Part shown: positions 8,672 to 17,695 of the stretch, in pieces
Position numbering within the stretch: the first letter of the stretch is position 1
Layout of the letters: every line of letters starts with the position of its first letter
From: Fabrea salina
Taxonomy: Eukaryota; Ciliophora; Heterotrichea; Heterotrichida; Fabreidae
Direction: 5' to 3'
DNA length: 64,000 nt
Assembly (NCBI GenBank): GCA_022984795.1
Contig: JALIHJ010000063.1
Coordinates: 1-64,000 of the forward strand
Notes under the pieces: model-generated
The model's input: only the letters and a program-made list of their open reading frames with translations
The model's database searches: none
Told to the model about the DNA's origin: nothing
Translations under genes and position numbers: made by a program

Positions 8672-10498
8672 ATGGGTTACTTGGACGTAGGAGAACCTCC
8701 TTTGAGTTGGAGTGAGTGCAAAAAAATTGCGAACAAAATCAGAAGGCACGGGGCAGTTCAACTTGTGAATCTCTACGACAAACATAAAGACCATGTGAAC
8801 GAAAGGCTTAAGTGGGGCGAAGAAATGGAGTACCATGTGGTTCATTTGAACCATTCTGATAAAAAAGCCAGACTCTACACAGAAGCTAGCGAAATCATTA
8901 CTGCTCTGAACACAGCAGAGGAAATCACTGGTGGGAGTTTAGACTGGCACCAGGAGTACGGAGCCTGGATGATTGAGTGCGTTCCTAAAGAACCCTACAA
9001 TGACTTTTTGGAAGAACTACTGACTGTAGAGCCCAAACTGAACTTGAGGAAAAAGAAACTCAAAACTATTTTGGAAGCACTGGACGTGAGTAACTTGATT
9101 CCCATGAGTCTTCCAAACTTCCCGCTGTTGGGGTCGGGTGACTTTTACTTCCCTAAAACCCCAGAAAACTTCCAGAGTAGGTACGCTGAAAGTCTTTACT
9201 TGGACGATTCAGTGATTTGTCCTCATCCTCGGTTTCCGACGCTAACTAGAAATATTGTGGAGCGGAGACAAAGGCCTGTAGAAATTTACGTTCCACTTTA
9301 CCAGGACTCAAACACCAAAAGTGCTGATGAACCGAAAGAAGGGTTTATTCACCTGGATGCCAGTGGGTTTGGAATGGGGATGTGTTGTTTGCAAGTAACT
9401 TTGAATGCCAAAAACATAAAGGAAGCTAGGTACATTCATGATCAGTTAGTTCCAATGGCTCCTATAATGCTGGCACTTTCAGCATGCACTCCTTTTTTCA
9501 AAGGGAAACTAGCGGACGTAGATTCCAGGTGGGACATCATAGCGGGGGCAATGGACGACAGAACAGAGCAAGAAGTTTCTAAGGGAGTGAGACCTCGTTA
9601 CGGAATGGTTCCTCTTTACATTTGCAATTGTGTTCACCAAAAACAGCACTACAACGACTTCCCTGTAAGAATCCACGCTGAGACTTTTGACTACTTGCGA
9701 AGCCAAGGCTTCGACGAAGTGCTGGCTAGGCACTTTGCAGCTGTATTTAACAAAGACCCTTTAGTGGTGTTCCCTGACAGAGTGGATGTAGACGACCAGT
9801 CCGAAACAAACCACTTCGAAAACTTCCAAAGCACCAACTGGGGGTCCTTACGGTTCAAACCACCGCCTAAGATGGACTCCAAGGTGGGGTGGCGAGTTGA
9901 GTTCAGAACAATGGACGTACAAATTACTGACTTCGAAAACGCAGCTTACTCAGTGTTTATAGTTTTGCTGGCAAGGATGATCCTTTCTCTACACCTGAAC
10001 TTGCAGATTCCTATGTCAAAGGTCTACGAAAACATGAACAGAGCCCAGTCAAGGGATGCTGTGCTCAACCAAAAGTTCTGGTTCAAAAGGAACGTGGTTA
10101 GTAGTGACTGTTCAGTCAAAGACTTGTTTAAGTGCAAAACTCGCAACTGCAAAGACATTATTGAAGAAATGACTATGAAAGAGTTGTTTTTGGGCAAAGA
10201 AGGGTTTGAAGGACTACTAGGTCTTTTGGAAATCTACTTACAGAATGTTGTAGGTTGCTCCCATAGCAGGTATGTCCAGTTGTCTAGGTACTTAGACTTT
10301 ATTCGCAAAAGAGTCTCTGGAGAGATTCCGACCGGGGCTAACTTTTTGAGAAGCTTCATTTTGAACCACCCAGACTACACTGGGGACTCTAGAATCTCCG
10401 AAAGAGTGGCATACGACATTTGCAAACTCTGCAGTGAGTCTGACTGGATTGAAGAACTTCTAACACCAGGAGTTCACTCTGGAAACGGAACCAGTTAA
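8672..10498 (+). CDS. GCLC: Glutamate-cysteine ligase catalytic subunit
   Basis: 608 residues, within the normal size range of eukaryotic GCLC. It catalyses ATP-dependent joining of glutamate and cysteine, the first and rate-limiting step of glutathione synthesis, in the cytosol. Family features include the N-terminal LKWGEEMEYHVV segment with the metal-binding glutamates, FPTLTRNIVERR, the glycine-rich FGMGMCCLQVT segment, and VGWRVEFRTMDVQ near 395. No modifier subunit is in the window. It sits 28 nt after the small upstream gene and 63 nt before the patatin gene. Confidence 0.95.
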   Translation: MGYLDVGEPPLSWSECKKIANKIRRHGAVQLVNLYDKHKDHVNERLKWGEEMEYHVVHLNHSDKKARLYTEASEIITALNTAEEITGGSLDWHQEYGAWMIECVPKEPYNDFLEELLTVEPKLNLRKKKLKTILEALDVSNLIPMSLPNFPLLGSGDFYFPKTPENFQSRYAESLYLDDSVICPHPRFPTLTRNIVERRQRPVEIYVPLYQDSNTKSADEPKEGFIHLDASGFGMGMCCLQVTLNAKNIKEARYIHDQLVPMAPIMLALSACTPFFKGKLADVDSRWDIIAGAMDDRTEQEVSKGVRPRYGMVPLYICNCVHQKQHYNDFPVRIHAETFDYLRSQGFDEVLARHFAAVFNKDPLVVFPDRVDVDDQSETNHFENFQSTNWGSLRFKPPPKMDSKVGWRVEFRTMDVQITDFENAAYSVFIVLLARMILSLHLNLQIPMSKVYENMNRAQSRDAVLNQKFWFKRNVVSSDCSVKDLFKCKTRNCKDIIEEMTMKELFLGKEGFEGLLGLLEIYLQNVVGCSHSRYVQLSRYLDFIRKRVSGEIPTGANFLRSFILNHPDYTGDSRISERVAYDICKLCSESDWIEELLTPGVHSGNGTS

Positions 10499-10561
10499 GT
10501 AAGTCTTTTATACATACTTGAATAATTATAAGTTGATTGTTGAAACAAAACTGGTGAAAAA

Positions 10562-11533
10562 ATGTGGTGGTTTTTATTGTTCTTGGGCACTTGGGCAGAG
10601 GCCAAAAAGTGCAGGGCTCTGAGTCTATCAGGTGGAGGTAGTCACGGTGCATACGAAGCAGGTGTTTTTAAAGCGCTAGTAGAGAACCTTTCCTCCGAAG
10701 AAGTTGAGTATAACGTTGTAGTTGGAATATCAGCGGGATCTTTAAACGCTATAGGAATTGCCCAGTGGGCTATGGGGGAGGAATCCCAAGCTTCCCAGTT
10801 CCTACAAGACTTGTGGGAGGGTTTGGACGGTTATCACTCTGTTTTCCAGAATTGGAATTTGGGAATTGTTTCTGGACTGCTAAGTCACTCTGGGCTATTT
10901 GACACTGAACCCCTCCGCCAAACCCTCAAAAGTGCTCTGCGGGAAAAAGTGGCACGCAACATCACTTTGGGAGCCACCAATATAAATGACGGGTCCTACG
11001 GAATGTTTACTGAAGCTTTGGGCAATTCTGGAATTGTGGAAGCTGGAATGTGCTCTTCAGCTATTCCAGCAGTATTCCCTATTCAGAACTTCCAAGGGGC
11101 TCTCTGGATTGACGGAGGAGTCACTGACAACAATGATATTGCTTCAGCTGTAGAAAGGTGCTTAGAAGTAACTGGCAACGAAGCTGACATAGTGGTGGAC
11201 ATGATAAACTGCGGGTCTTCAACACTTGCTCCTCCTTCTGGAAGCTTAAACACCATCGATATACTGCTGAGGCAGTACCAACTGAACAGTTACGACAAAG
11301 GAATGAGGTATCTGTCCCAAGCAGTGAATGCCTTCCCCGACGTGACTTTCAGGTATTATGCCCAGCCTTCTGAGTCACTCCCAGGCATAATACCTTTGGA
11401 CTTCAAGCAAGAGGACCTGGAAGAGTCGATTTCAATTGGAGTGAAGGACGGGAAGTACCTCATAAACAACAACATCTACGCGAAGCAAATCCTCGAGAAC
11501 CATCAAAAGTCGACCTGGATTGAATACCCCTAG
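10562..11533 (+). CDS. Secreted patatin-like phospholipase
   Basis: 323 residues. A short signal peptide (about 1-15, MWWFLLFLGTWAEA) is followed by a patatin domain: glycine-rich oxyanion loop SGGGSHGAYEAGV, nucleophile elbow GISAG with the catalytic Ser, and the catalytic DGG motif (WIDGGVTDN). Serine and aspartate form the Ser-Asp dyad used to hydrolyse acyl chains of phospholipids or triglycerides. The signal peptide suggests secretion, or delivery to food vacuoles or lysosomes. All catalytic parts are present. Confidence 0.9.
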   Translation: MWWFLLFLGTWAEAKKCRALSLSGGGSHGAYEAGVFKALVENLSSEEVEYNVVVGISAGSLNAIGIAQWAMGEESQASQFLQDLWEGLDGYHSVFQNWNLGIVSGLLSHSGLFDTEPLRQTLKSALREKVARNITLGATNINDGSYGMFTEALGNSGIVEAGMCSSAIPAVFPIQNFQGALWIDGGVTDNNDIASAVERCLEVTGNEADIVVDMINCGSSTLAPPSGSLNTIDILLRQYQLNSYDKGMRYLSQAVNAFPDVTFRYYAQPSESLPGIIPLDFKQEDLEESISIGVKDGKYLINNNIYAKQILENHQKSTWIEYP

Positions 11534-11570
11534 AGCTATTTAATCTTAATTTGAATTCTGGTAATAAATT

Positions 11571-12356
11571 ATGAACAAACTTGAAGAACTTTGCATAAAC
11601 AACTTAGCTATAGAAAGCACACGTATAAGTAAATTTGATGAAGCACAAAACTGGAAACTTGAGTCTGCTAAACCTATTCCTTCCCAAATTTCAGCGTGGA
11701 ACGACGAAGTCCTTCATCCTGAGAATTACTTAAAGCCACCTAAACCCACTAACTTCAGAAAGAAAATACTAGTCCACCGACCTAAAGAACGGAATTCTAG
11801 TTTATGCAACACTGAAAGAGAACCAAGAACTCGAGCTAAGTCAGAACGCAACTTGTCAGAGGAACCTAAGTCGCCTACCAAAGAAACTTTTGAAAATATG
11901 GAACCTGAAAACAAAGTCCCTGGAATAACTACTCCTCCTCCCAGGAGCCACAATTCTCCAGGACTGAAGCCTAAAGAAATTTCCCAGAACCCTTCACTCA
12001 ACTACATCAAAGCTCCTGAGTACAACTCCGAACCCAAAAATCCCAACAGTTTGTCCAAGTTACTTGACTTCCTTGGAAACAACAAAAACCAAGTTAAACT
12101 GCCTAAAATCAAAAACGAAAAACTAAAGGCCAAAAAGGTTTTGCCTCCACACGACAGGTCTGCAAGCAAAGAGTTCAGAATAAAAATAAAGAAGTCAGAC
12201 ACCAAAGATATTAAAGTACTAGGACTCAGAGCAGACTTCAAAAGGTACAACTCAGCTGGAAGGACCCAAAGTCGACTGAGTTTCCAACAAGCACTCAAGG
12301 ACTCCCGCAGAGGAATTTCGATAGAACGTTCTAACACCCCCGAAATAAGAGCATAA
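11571..12356 (+). CDS. Hypothetical disordered basic protein
   Basis: 261 residues with no recognised domain. Composition is rich in Lys, Pro, Ser, Asn and Arg, with short Ser-Pro and Thr-Pro sites, so it is probably intrinsically disordered and phosphorylated. A slightly more hydrophobic patch (about 161-170, SLSKLLDFLG) could be a short linear motif. The ATG at 11571 and only 10 nt to the next start are the context. Similar basic disordered proteins in ciliates are often cortical or axonemal, but nothing here proves that. Confidence 0.7.
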   Translation: MNKLEELCINNLAIESTRISKFDEAQNWKLESAKPIPSQISAWNDEVLHPENYLKPPKPTNFRKKILVHRPKERNSSLCNTEREPRTRAKSERNLSEEPKSPTKETFENMEPENKVPGITTPPPRSHNSPGLKPKEISQNPSLNYIKAPEYNSEPKNPNSLSKLLDFLGNNKNQVKLPKIKNEKLKAKKVLPPHDRSASKEFRIKIKKSDTKDIKVLGLRADFKRYNSAGRTQSRLSFQQALKDSRRGISIERSNTPEIRA

Positions 12357-12366
12357 TTGTAATTTA

Positions 12367-13011
12367 ATGTCTTCCATGAAGTACGACCCTAGGTATGACT
12401 TCTCTAATCGAGGAGTCGACTGGCAAGAGTACATGGACGAAGTCAGACTGCGAACTGACTCTGCCTGGGAAAAACAAAAGCTCAAGGATTACTTCAGACT
12501 CTTTTACAAAGTCTTTTACTGGGACCCTAAGTCCCAAGACTACTACATTTCAGTTCCTGGGCACAACGTCTACAACACTCCCGACGGCTGGCGCTTCAAA
12601 AAACACCACGGCTACACCCCTACAGGCAAGACCAACTCTTTCTCTCGCGCCCACGGTGTGGAGTACGCTAGCCGCACTGCTTCGCTCAACTATTCAGACA
12701 CTTTCAGGGATAAGAATGCTCTTTGCTATTACCGCTTCAGAGCCTTTAAGAAGTGCGAAGGCGACTCCCTTTACCCCAGAACTCTTGAAGGCGAGTCTAA
12801 TCCAAGGTTCTCAGAAAACATGGACATGGGATGCTACCAAGAAATGACTGAAATGCTTCAGTACTGCAGTACCGTGCAACTTAACTGGCTAGCTGATCTT
12901 TGGCATCACATGGAACTGAACAACGACCCAACTCATACTGGACCTAACGACGAAATTACTATGATGCTGGACGAGTTCGACAATCCAGACGTCAAGGTCT
13001 ACAGTTACTAA
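12367..13011 (+). CDS. CX9C-motif protein, probably mitochondrial
   Basis: 214 residues rich in Tyr, Trp, Phe and His. It contains a CX9C pair (CYYRFRAFKKC, about 120-130) and a CX10C pair (CYQEMTEMLQYC, about 157-168). Paired Cys helices of this kind are oxidised by the Mia40 pathway in the mitochondrial intermembrane space and are common in respiratory-chain subunits and assembly factors. The spacing of the second pair is one residue longer than the classic motif. A ciliate respiratory-complex subunit is a reasonable guess but not shown. It converges on the aminopeptidase gene with 24 nt between stops. Confidence 0.6.
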   Translation: MSSMKYDPRYDFSNRGVDWQEYMDEVRLRTDSAWEKQKLKDYFRLFYKVFYWDPKSQDYYISVPGHNVYNTPDGWRFKKHHGYTPTGKTNSFSRAHGVEYASRTASLNYSDTFRDKNALCYYRFRAFKKCEGDSLYPRTLEGESNPRFSENMDMGCYQEMTEMLQYCSTVQLNWLADLWHHMELNNDPTHTGPNDEITMMLDEFDNPDVKVYSY

Positions 13012-13035
13012 GTAAGTGACTTTTCCTAACTTGTG

Positions 13036-15501
13036 TTAATGAGTTACTAGGTCTTGGCAATTCTTTCTCTTCTTCAAGGCTTCTGTAGTTTCAACTACCA
13101 TTCTTTGCATCCAACTTTGAGGAAATTCCAGTAACTCTAAGTTTCTAATCAGTTCATAGGGGTCTAAGTAACTCGGCAGTAGCAGGTGGAAGAACTTTTC
13201 CGCATACTCCCTTTCGCAGCTGCTGAATACCCTAGGAAGCTCTTCAAAGTACTTTTGAGAAAAAGGCAAAAGGATTTCTTTCTGGTTCATTTGGTTGAAC
13301 CCTTTCATTAAGTACTCAAGGTTAGACAGAGACAACTCTTGTGTGTTTAGAATTCTGTCCCAAGTGTGCTGTTTATTGTCGACTGCAGCAGATTCACAGT
13401 AGTTTCTGAACTTAAGTGACATGTCTGAAGAGTCAAAAGCAAGCTCAAAGTTTAATATCTCTTTGACTTCTTCTAGTGGCAAAATTGAACACATCTGCAT
13501 AATGCCCCTCCACTTTTCAGCCCTTCCTAAGTGCTTGGACCACTCATAAGCCCAAAACAGGTCTTTCTCACTGTACAGAAACACAAAAACTTTTCTTTCT
13601 AAGCTTTTGCTTGGGTGGACTTCTAACTTCTGCTTAATAGTCTCCACAATCAAATGGCTGTATTGCTCAACTAGGTTGTGAGGCAAGTAACACCACACAG
13701 CTTGGGAACTAAAACCTAGAATGATGTCTATGATTTCTTCTTGATCTTCAAAAAGAAGGTTCTCGGCAACAATGTTTACAAAGGCACTTGCAGGGAGTTT
13801 TAGGGACTCAACTAATCCCCAAAGAGACACCCACAGCACTCCCCTGTTAAGTGATCCTATTTGTTTCAAAAGTCCTTCTTTGAAGACACTGTTGAGAGTT
13901 TCTTGGTCAATTAGGGTTTCCACGTAGGCGTAGTCATCAGAGTTCAAAATCAAAGCTGAAGGCTTAGGCAGTCCAGCTAGTTCAGTTAACTCAGTTTGGG
14001 GACAGGCTTTTATGTTTACTTTTACTTTGAACAAGGAGTTTGCTTCTGAGTCTATTCCTTCCAACAATAAAAAGTGCTTCCTAAGGATGGTTCCAGAAAC
14101 TACTTTTTGAGCAGCAGTGGCCGAAACTATGACCCCTTCGGAAGTGGTTAAGTCCTACATAAACTATACTATCATAATTGAGTTGAGTCCTTCTGACTCT
14201 ACCCAGGAACTTATCCAGTCTTCCAACTCTACTTGTGTGTTTTTCTGAACTGCACTCACGAAGTCATGCATAGTAACGTTTTTCCAAGCAAACTTAGAAA
14301 AGTACTCTTTCATGCCTGAACTAAAACAAGAATCTCCTACAGAAAAGACTAGTTGCTTTAACAGGGCTGAGCCCTTGGAGTAGGTGATTGCGTCTAAGTT
14401 GGACATAGCCAACTGGGTGTCAGGAACTGTCACGTGCACAGGGTGGGTGCTGCTGAGTCTGTCAACTGAGTAGCCTCTACACTTGTACCACAAAAAAGTG
14501 ATCCAGGAGTCTTCTTCGTTCATTGCTGCGTAAGAAAAGTAAGTAGCAAAGCTTTCGTTGAGCCAAAGGTCATCCCACCACTTCATAGTTACAAGGTTCC
14601 CAAACCACATGTGGCAGAGTTCGTGCAAAGTTGTGTTACAGAGCCAAAGTTTTTCGCTCTTAACAGGTTCTTCTTTCCAAATTGAAGAGTCGTTTACAGT
14701 GACGCACCCAGCGTTTTCCATAGCTCCCATGTTGAACTCGGGACAAAACACCTGGTCGTGCTTGCTGAAGACTAGTTCTACTCCAAAGTAGTTCCTGAAG
14801 AACTCTTTTCCCATCTCTATCCAGTCAACTATGTCTTTGTACTGTAGGTACCTGCTGAGTGACTTTCTGCAGAAGACTCCTATTTGCTTTTCGGAGTTTA
14901 CCTGCCCAACAAAGTCCCCACAGACAATTCCTAGTATGTAGGTGCTGATGGGCTTTGTTGGTTTGAAGTGGTGCACTGAGTAGTTGGGAAGGTTTTCTCT
15001 GGACTCAAGAAATTCATTGCTTATCACTGCAAAGTGGGAAGGAGCTTCTATTGAAATCTTAAAGGTGCCTTTGAGGTCAGGTTGGTCAAAACAAGGAAAA
15101 ACTTTGTTTGCGTAGAAAGGACACATGTAGGAGTAGATGTAAACGCAGTTGTCAAAGGGGTCTACGAACTTATGGAGACCTGTTCCATTGCTGGAGTAAA
15201 AGGAACTAAAACTTGCCCTTAACTCAACTTTGCCCTGTGGCAACTTAGGAAGTATTAGTTTGCTTTGGTGTCTAGTTACTAGTTGGTCCTTTCCGTTTAC
15301 ATTCAAATGACTTACTGAACTTCCAGAGTAATCTAGCCAGAGTTCACTTGATGGGTTTTTTAAGTCAAAAGCTATTAGGACTGAGCCTGAAAAACTAGTT
15401 TCCTCTAAACTTAGTCTTAAAGTGTAGACTATTGGAGTTTGGCTGATGAGTTGACTTCTTCGAGCAGCTTCAGAGTAAGTGATATGAGAGTTAGCCTCCA
15501 T
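13036..15501 (-). CDS. M1 family zinc aminopeptidase (one 15-nt intron)
   Basis: Two exons (15501-14170 and 14154-13036) give an 816-residue protein. The M1 exopeptidase motif GAMENAG (about 255) and the zinc site HEXXH-X18-E (H293, H297, E316) are intact, followed by the C-terminal helical domain of the ERAP/puromycin-sensitive type. It removes N-terminal residues from peptides; no signal peptide is seen, so the cytosol is likely. Unspliced, the first frame stops at a TAG inside the intron and the C-terminal half has no ATG, so splicing is needed to join them. The join is phase 0. Confidence 0.93.
14155..14169 (-). other. 15-nt intron in the M1 aminopeptidase gene
   Basis: On the minus strand the sequence is GTATAGTTTATGTAG. 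It has GT-AG ends and an A at position 10, six bases from the 3' end. Removing it joins two halves of one M1 peptidase in frame; retaining it gives an immediate TAG. Length and branch-point position match the 15-nt introns described for Stentor. Confidence 0.93.
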
Positions 15502-15530
15502 TCTTAATTTAATAACATTAAGTTAATAAG

Positions 15531-15698
15531 TCAAGACCTTTTTTTGCTTTCAGCAGCGAACTGATGAACTTGGGATTGGGGATTTGTGTTCCAGTTTTTG
15601 CGCAGCATCCAAAAATAACTTAAAAGGGCAGCAAAGTGAAGGAAAAGCAGTCCGTAAACAAACCACTTGACCTCAGGACTAAGGCTGTCAGGCAACAT
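15531..15698 (-). CDS. 55-residue single-pass membrane microprotein
   Basis: A short open frame in the gap between the aminopeptidase (start 15501) and the divergent coiled-coil gene (start 15753). It starts MLPDSLSPEVKW, has one strong transmembrane helix (about 13-32, with YGLLFLHFAALLSYFWML), then a polar basic tail, and ends in TGA. A well-formed membrane helix, an A-rich start (TATAAAAAAATG) and a fit to the usual spacing of this genome support a real gene. Not recognised. The shape resembles small subunits of mitochondrial or ER membrane complexes, which is inference only. Confidence 0.6.
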   Translation of the reverse strand: MLPDSLSPEVKWFVYGLLFLHFAALLSYFWMLRKNWNTNPQSQVHQFAAESKKRS

Positions 15699-15752
15699 TT
15701 TTTTATAAATGGACTAGACTGGGTTCAAGGGGTATGTTGGTTGTTTATAAAT

Positions 15753-17126
15753 ATGGAAGAGGTTAGAAGTACTCCTAAGTCAAAAATATCCAAAAGCAAA
15801 GAAGGCAACAGCTACTCCACCCACTTCAACGGAGAAACTCTTGAAACTCCAACCAGACTTAAAGTCGACCACAACTCTGGCTCGATGACTGGAAGTGTCC
15901 AGGAGTTCCTTAAGCAGTCTGCTGAAATCCAAAGTGAGATTAAAAAGATTTCTGACTTGTTTTACCAGTTGTCTCCTGAACAGGGCGAAATTGAAGAAAA
16001 CTCAGACGAAAGCAGACTCGAAGAGGAGTCTTCTGGAGTCATGTGGAAAGAAATCAACCACCTGTTGATGAACTACGGATTCAACAGTGTGAGTTTAGCA
16101 AGTTCAGGGGAGCCCGACCCAACTAGTTTAGCAGACACCTTAGTGGACTTGCTTTATGCCTACAAAGACCAACAACAAGTACTCAAAGAAACCCGAGAGG
16201 AACTTGAAGCGTCGATTCAAGAAATAAAAGACCAGAAACTCCAGAAGTCTGACTTTGAAAAAAAGTCAAATACTTACTTAGAAAGCCAATTAAGGGAGTT
16301 CGAAAAGAAAACCAAGCACTTGAACTACCAACTCAAGAAGTTCAAAAGTTCAAACAACAAAAAAGACTGCAAGATTTCTGAACTCGAAAACAAATTGGAC
16401 AACCTAGAAACTCTGAAAAGTCTAAGTCAGGTTCTGACTGAAAAAACCAAACACAGAAACACAGCTATATTCAAGAACTTGCTCAACAAAGAGTACGACC
16501 CTTCTTCAGGTCAAGACTTGAAAGTCATGACTTTAATTAAGCTTTACGAAAAAGAATTTAAAAACTACCAAGAACAGATCAAAGAGCTCAACAAAGACTT
16601 AGAAAACTTCTACAAACAAAACTACTACAGTTCAGAAGAAGACGAAAACTCAGACTTAGTTTTGCAAAAACTAGAAGTGAAAAGCGTTCCAGAAGCCTTG
16701 GAGGCTATTGAAAAGATCCAGGCTGTCGTAAGAGAAGTACCTAGTTTGGAAAGGTTCATTGAAGAAGTCTGTGCAGAAGTCTTGAGTGACAAACCTAAGT
16801 CAATGTACAGAGTAGACGCAGTAGTTCCAACCATTGCAGAGTTGAAAAGTGAACTGAGTGACTTGCGCAATTTGAGAATTGACCTCTGTGAAGCTTTTGG
16901 GGCAAAGGAAGCATCTGACAGTGACTTAGTTGAAAAAGCAAGGGCACTTGCCCACTTCCGAAGACTTTTCCAAATCCAGTCCCAAAAAGAAGTCACAGTA
17001 ATGGATAACGTGTTTTTGTTTGTGCACGAAATAAAAATGTTTTTGCAGTACGCTAGACGTGCCTTAGGGAGTTCTGAAAGCAAATCATTGAACTTACTAC
17101 TTCAAGAAATTTCAGAAAGGTTATGA
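15753..17126 (+). CDS. Coiled-coil protein
   Basis: 457 residues, almost all predicted coiled coil (about 65-440), with a disordered Ser/Lys/Thr-rich N-terminus (MEEVRSTPKSKISKS). An open frame begins at 15636, but the ATG at 15753, preceded by TTTATAAAT, is a better start. No enzyme motif is visible. Such proteins in ciliates are commonly basal-body, cortical or ciliary components, but homology cannot be assigned by eye. It ends in TGA, and its stop lies 11 nt from the convergent repeat-protein gene. Confidence 0.75.
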   Translation: MEEVRSTPKSKISKSKEGNSYSTHFNGETLETPTRLKVDHNSGSMTGSVQEFLKQSAEIQSEIKKISDLFYQLSPEQGEIEENSDESRLEEESSGVMWKEINHLLMNYGFNSVSLASSGEPDPTSLADTLVDLLYAYKDQQQVLKETREELEASIQEIKDQKLQKSDFEKKSNTYLESQLREFEKKTKHLNYQLKKFKSSNNKKDCKISELENKLDNLETLKSLSQVLTEKTKHRNTAIFKNLLNKEYDPSSGQDLKVMTLIKLYEKEFKNYQEQIKELNKDLENFYKQNYYSSEEDENSDLVLQKLEVKSVPEALEAIEKIQAVVREVPSLERFIEEVCAEVLSDKPKSMYRVDAVVPTIAELKSELSDLRNLRIDLCEAFGAKEASDSDLVEKARALAHFRRLFQIQSQKEVTVMDNVFLFVHEIKMFLQYARRALGSSESKSLNLLLQEISERL

Positions 17127-17137
17127 AGTTGTTTATT

Positions 17138-17677
17138 TTAAAAGTTTTTTAAGAGATCATAGGCAGTTTCGAGTTTAGGGATTTCTGGGGCAGGAAGTTC
17201 TAGTTGCTCCAAGACGCTTTGGTAGTTCTTGGGAAGTGCCTTGGTGATGTTTTCTTGGAACTTGTAGTACTTCAGAATGTTTGAAGGACCTAGTTTCCTT
17301 TCAACAACGTCATTCCAGTTGATGTTTACACTTTGCTTGGCTTTTGGAGTCTTTTTAGTTTTTGGTACTTCGAGGGTTTGTTTTTTGCGTTTTTGGGGGG
17401 CTTCTTTGGTTTGAGGGTTTTTCTTTGCGAAGTCCAAGTCTTCTGTAATGTCTTCTCTAAAGCTCTCTTGGGGTTCTTTTCGAACTAAACTAGTGGTTTG
17501 GTCGCGTATTCGTTTTTGAGGGGCTTCTTTGGTTTGGAGGTTTTTCCTGATGAAGTCCAAGTCTTCTGTAATGTCTTCTTTAAGGCTCTCTTGGGGTTCT
17601 TTCCGAACTAAAGTAGTGGTTTGGTTGCGTATTCGTTCTAAAAAAGGGAGTTGCTTGTACAGGCTTTCAATAGACAT
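17138..17677 (-). CDS. Hypothetical protein with two 41-residue repeats
   Basis: 179 residues, highly charged. Residues about 14-95 consist of two near-identical 41-residue units (each with VRKEPQES, then EDITEDLDF and QTKEAPQK), followed by a basic Lys/Pro/Thr linker and a C-terminal region with some helical character (about 115-179). No known domain. The start at 17677 lies only 18 nt from the divergent start of the giant surface-protein gene. The repeats appear to be recent duplications; see the DNA repeat entry. Confidence 0.75.
   Translation of the reverse strand: MSIESLYKQLPFLERIRNQTTTLVRKEPQESLKEDITEDLDFIRKNLQTKEAPQKRIRDQTTSLVRKEPQESFREDITEDLDFAKKNPQTKEAPQKRKKQTLEVPKTKKTPKAKQSVNINWNDVVERKLGPSNILKYYKFQENITKALPKNYQSVLEQLELPAPEIPKLETAYDLLKNF
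17399..17646. repeat. 123-bp tandem duplication within a gene
   Basis: Two adjacent copies, 17401-17523 and 17524-17646, are closely similar over most of their length. The block around AAGTCCAAGTCTTCTGTAAT is identical in both. Unit length is 41 codons, so the frame is kept. Both copies lie in the coding sequence of the 179-residue protein. Confidence 0.85.
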
Positions 17678-17695
17678 ATTATAGACCCCTTATAA

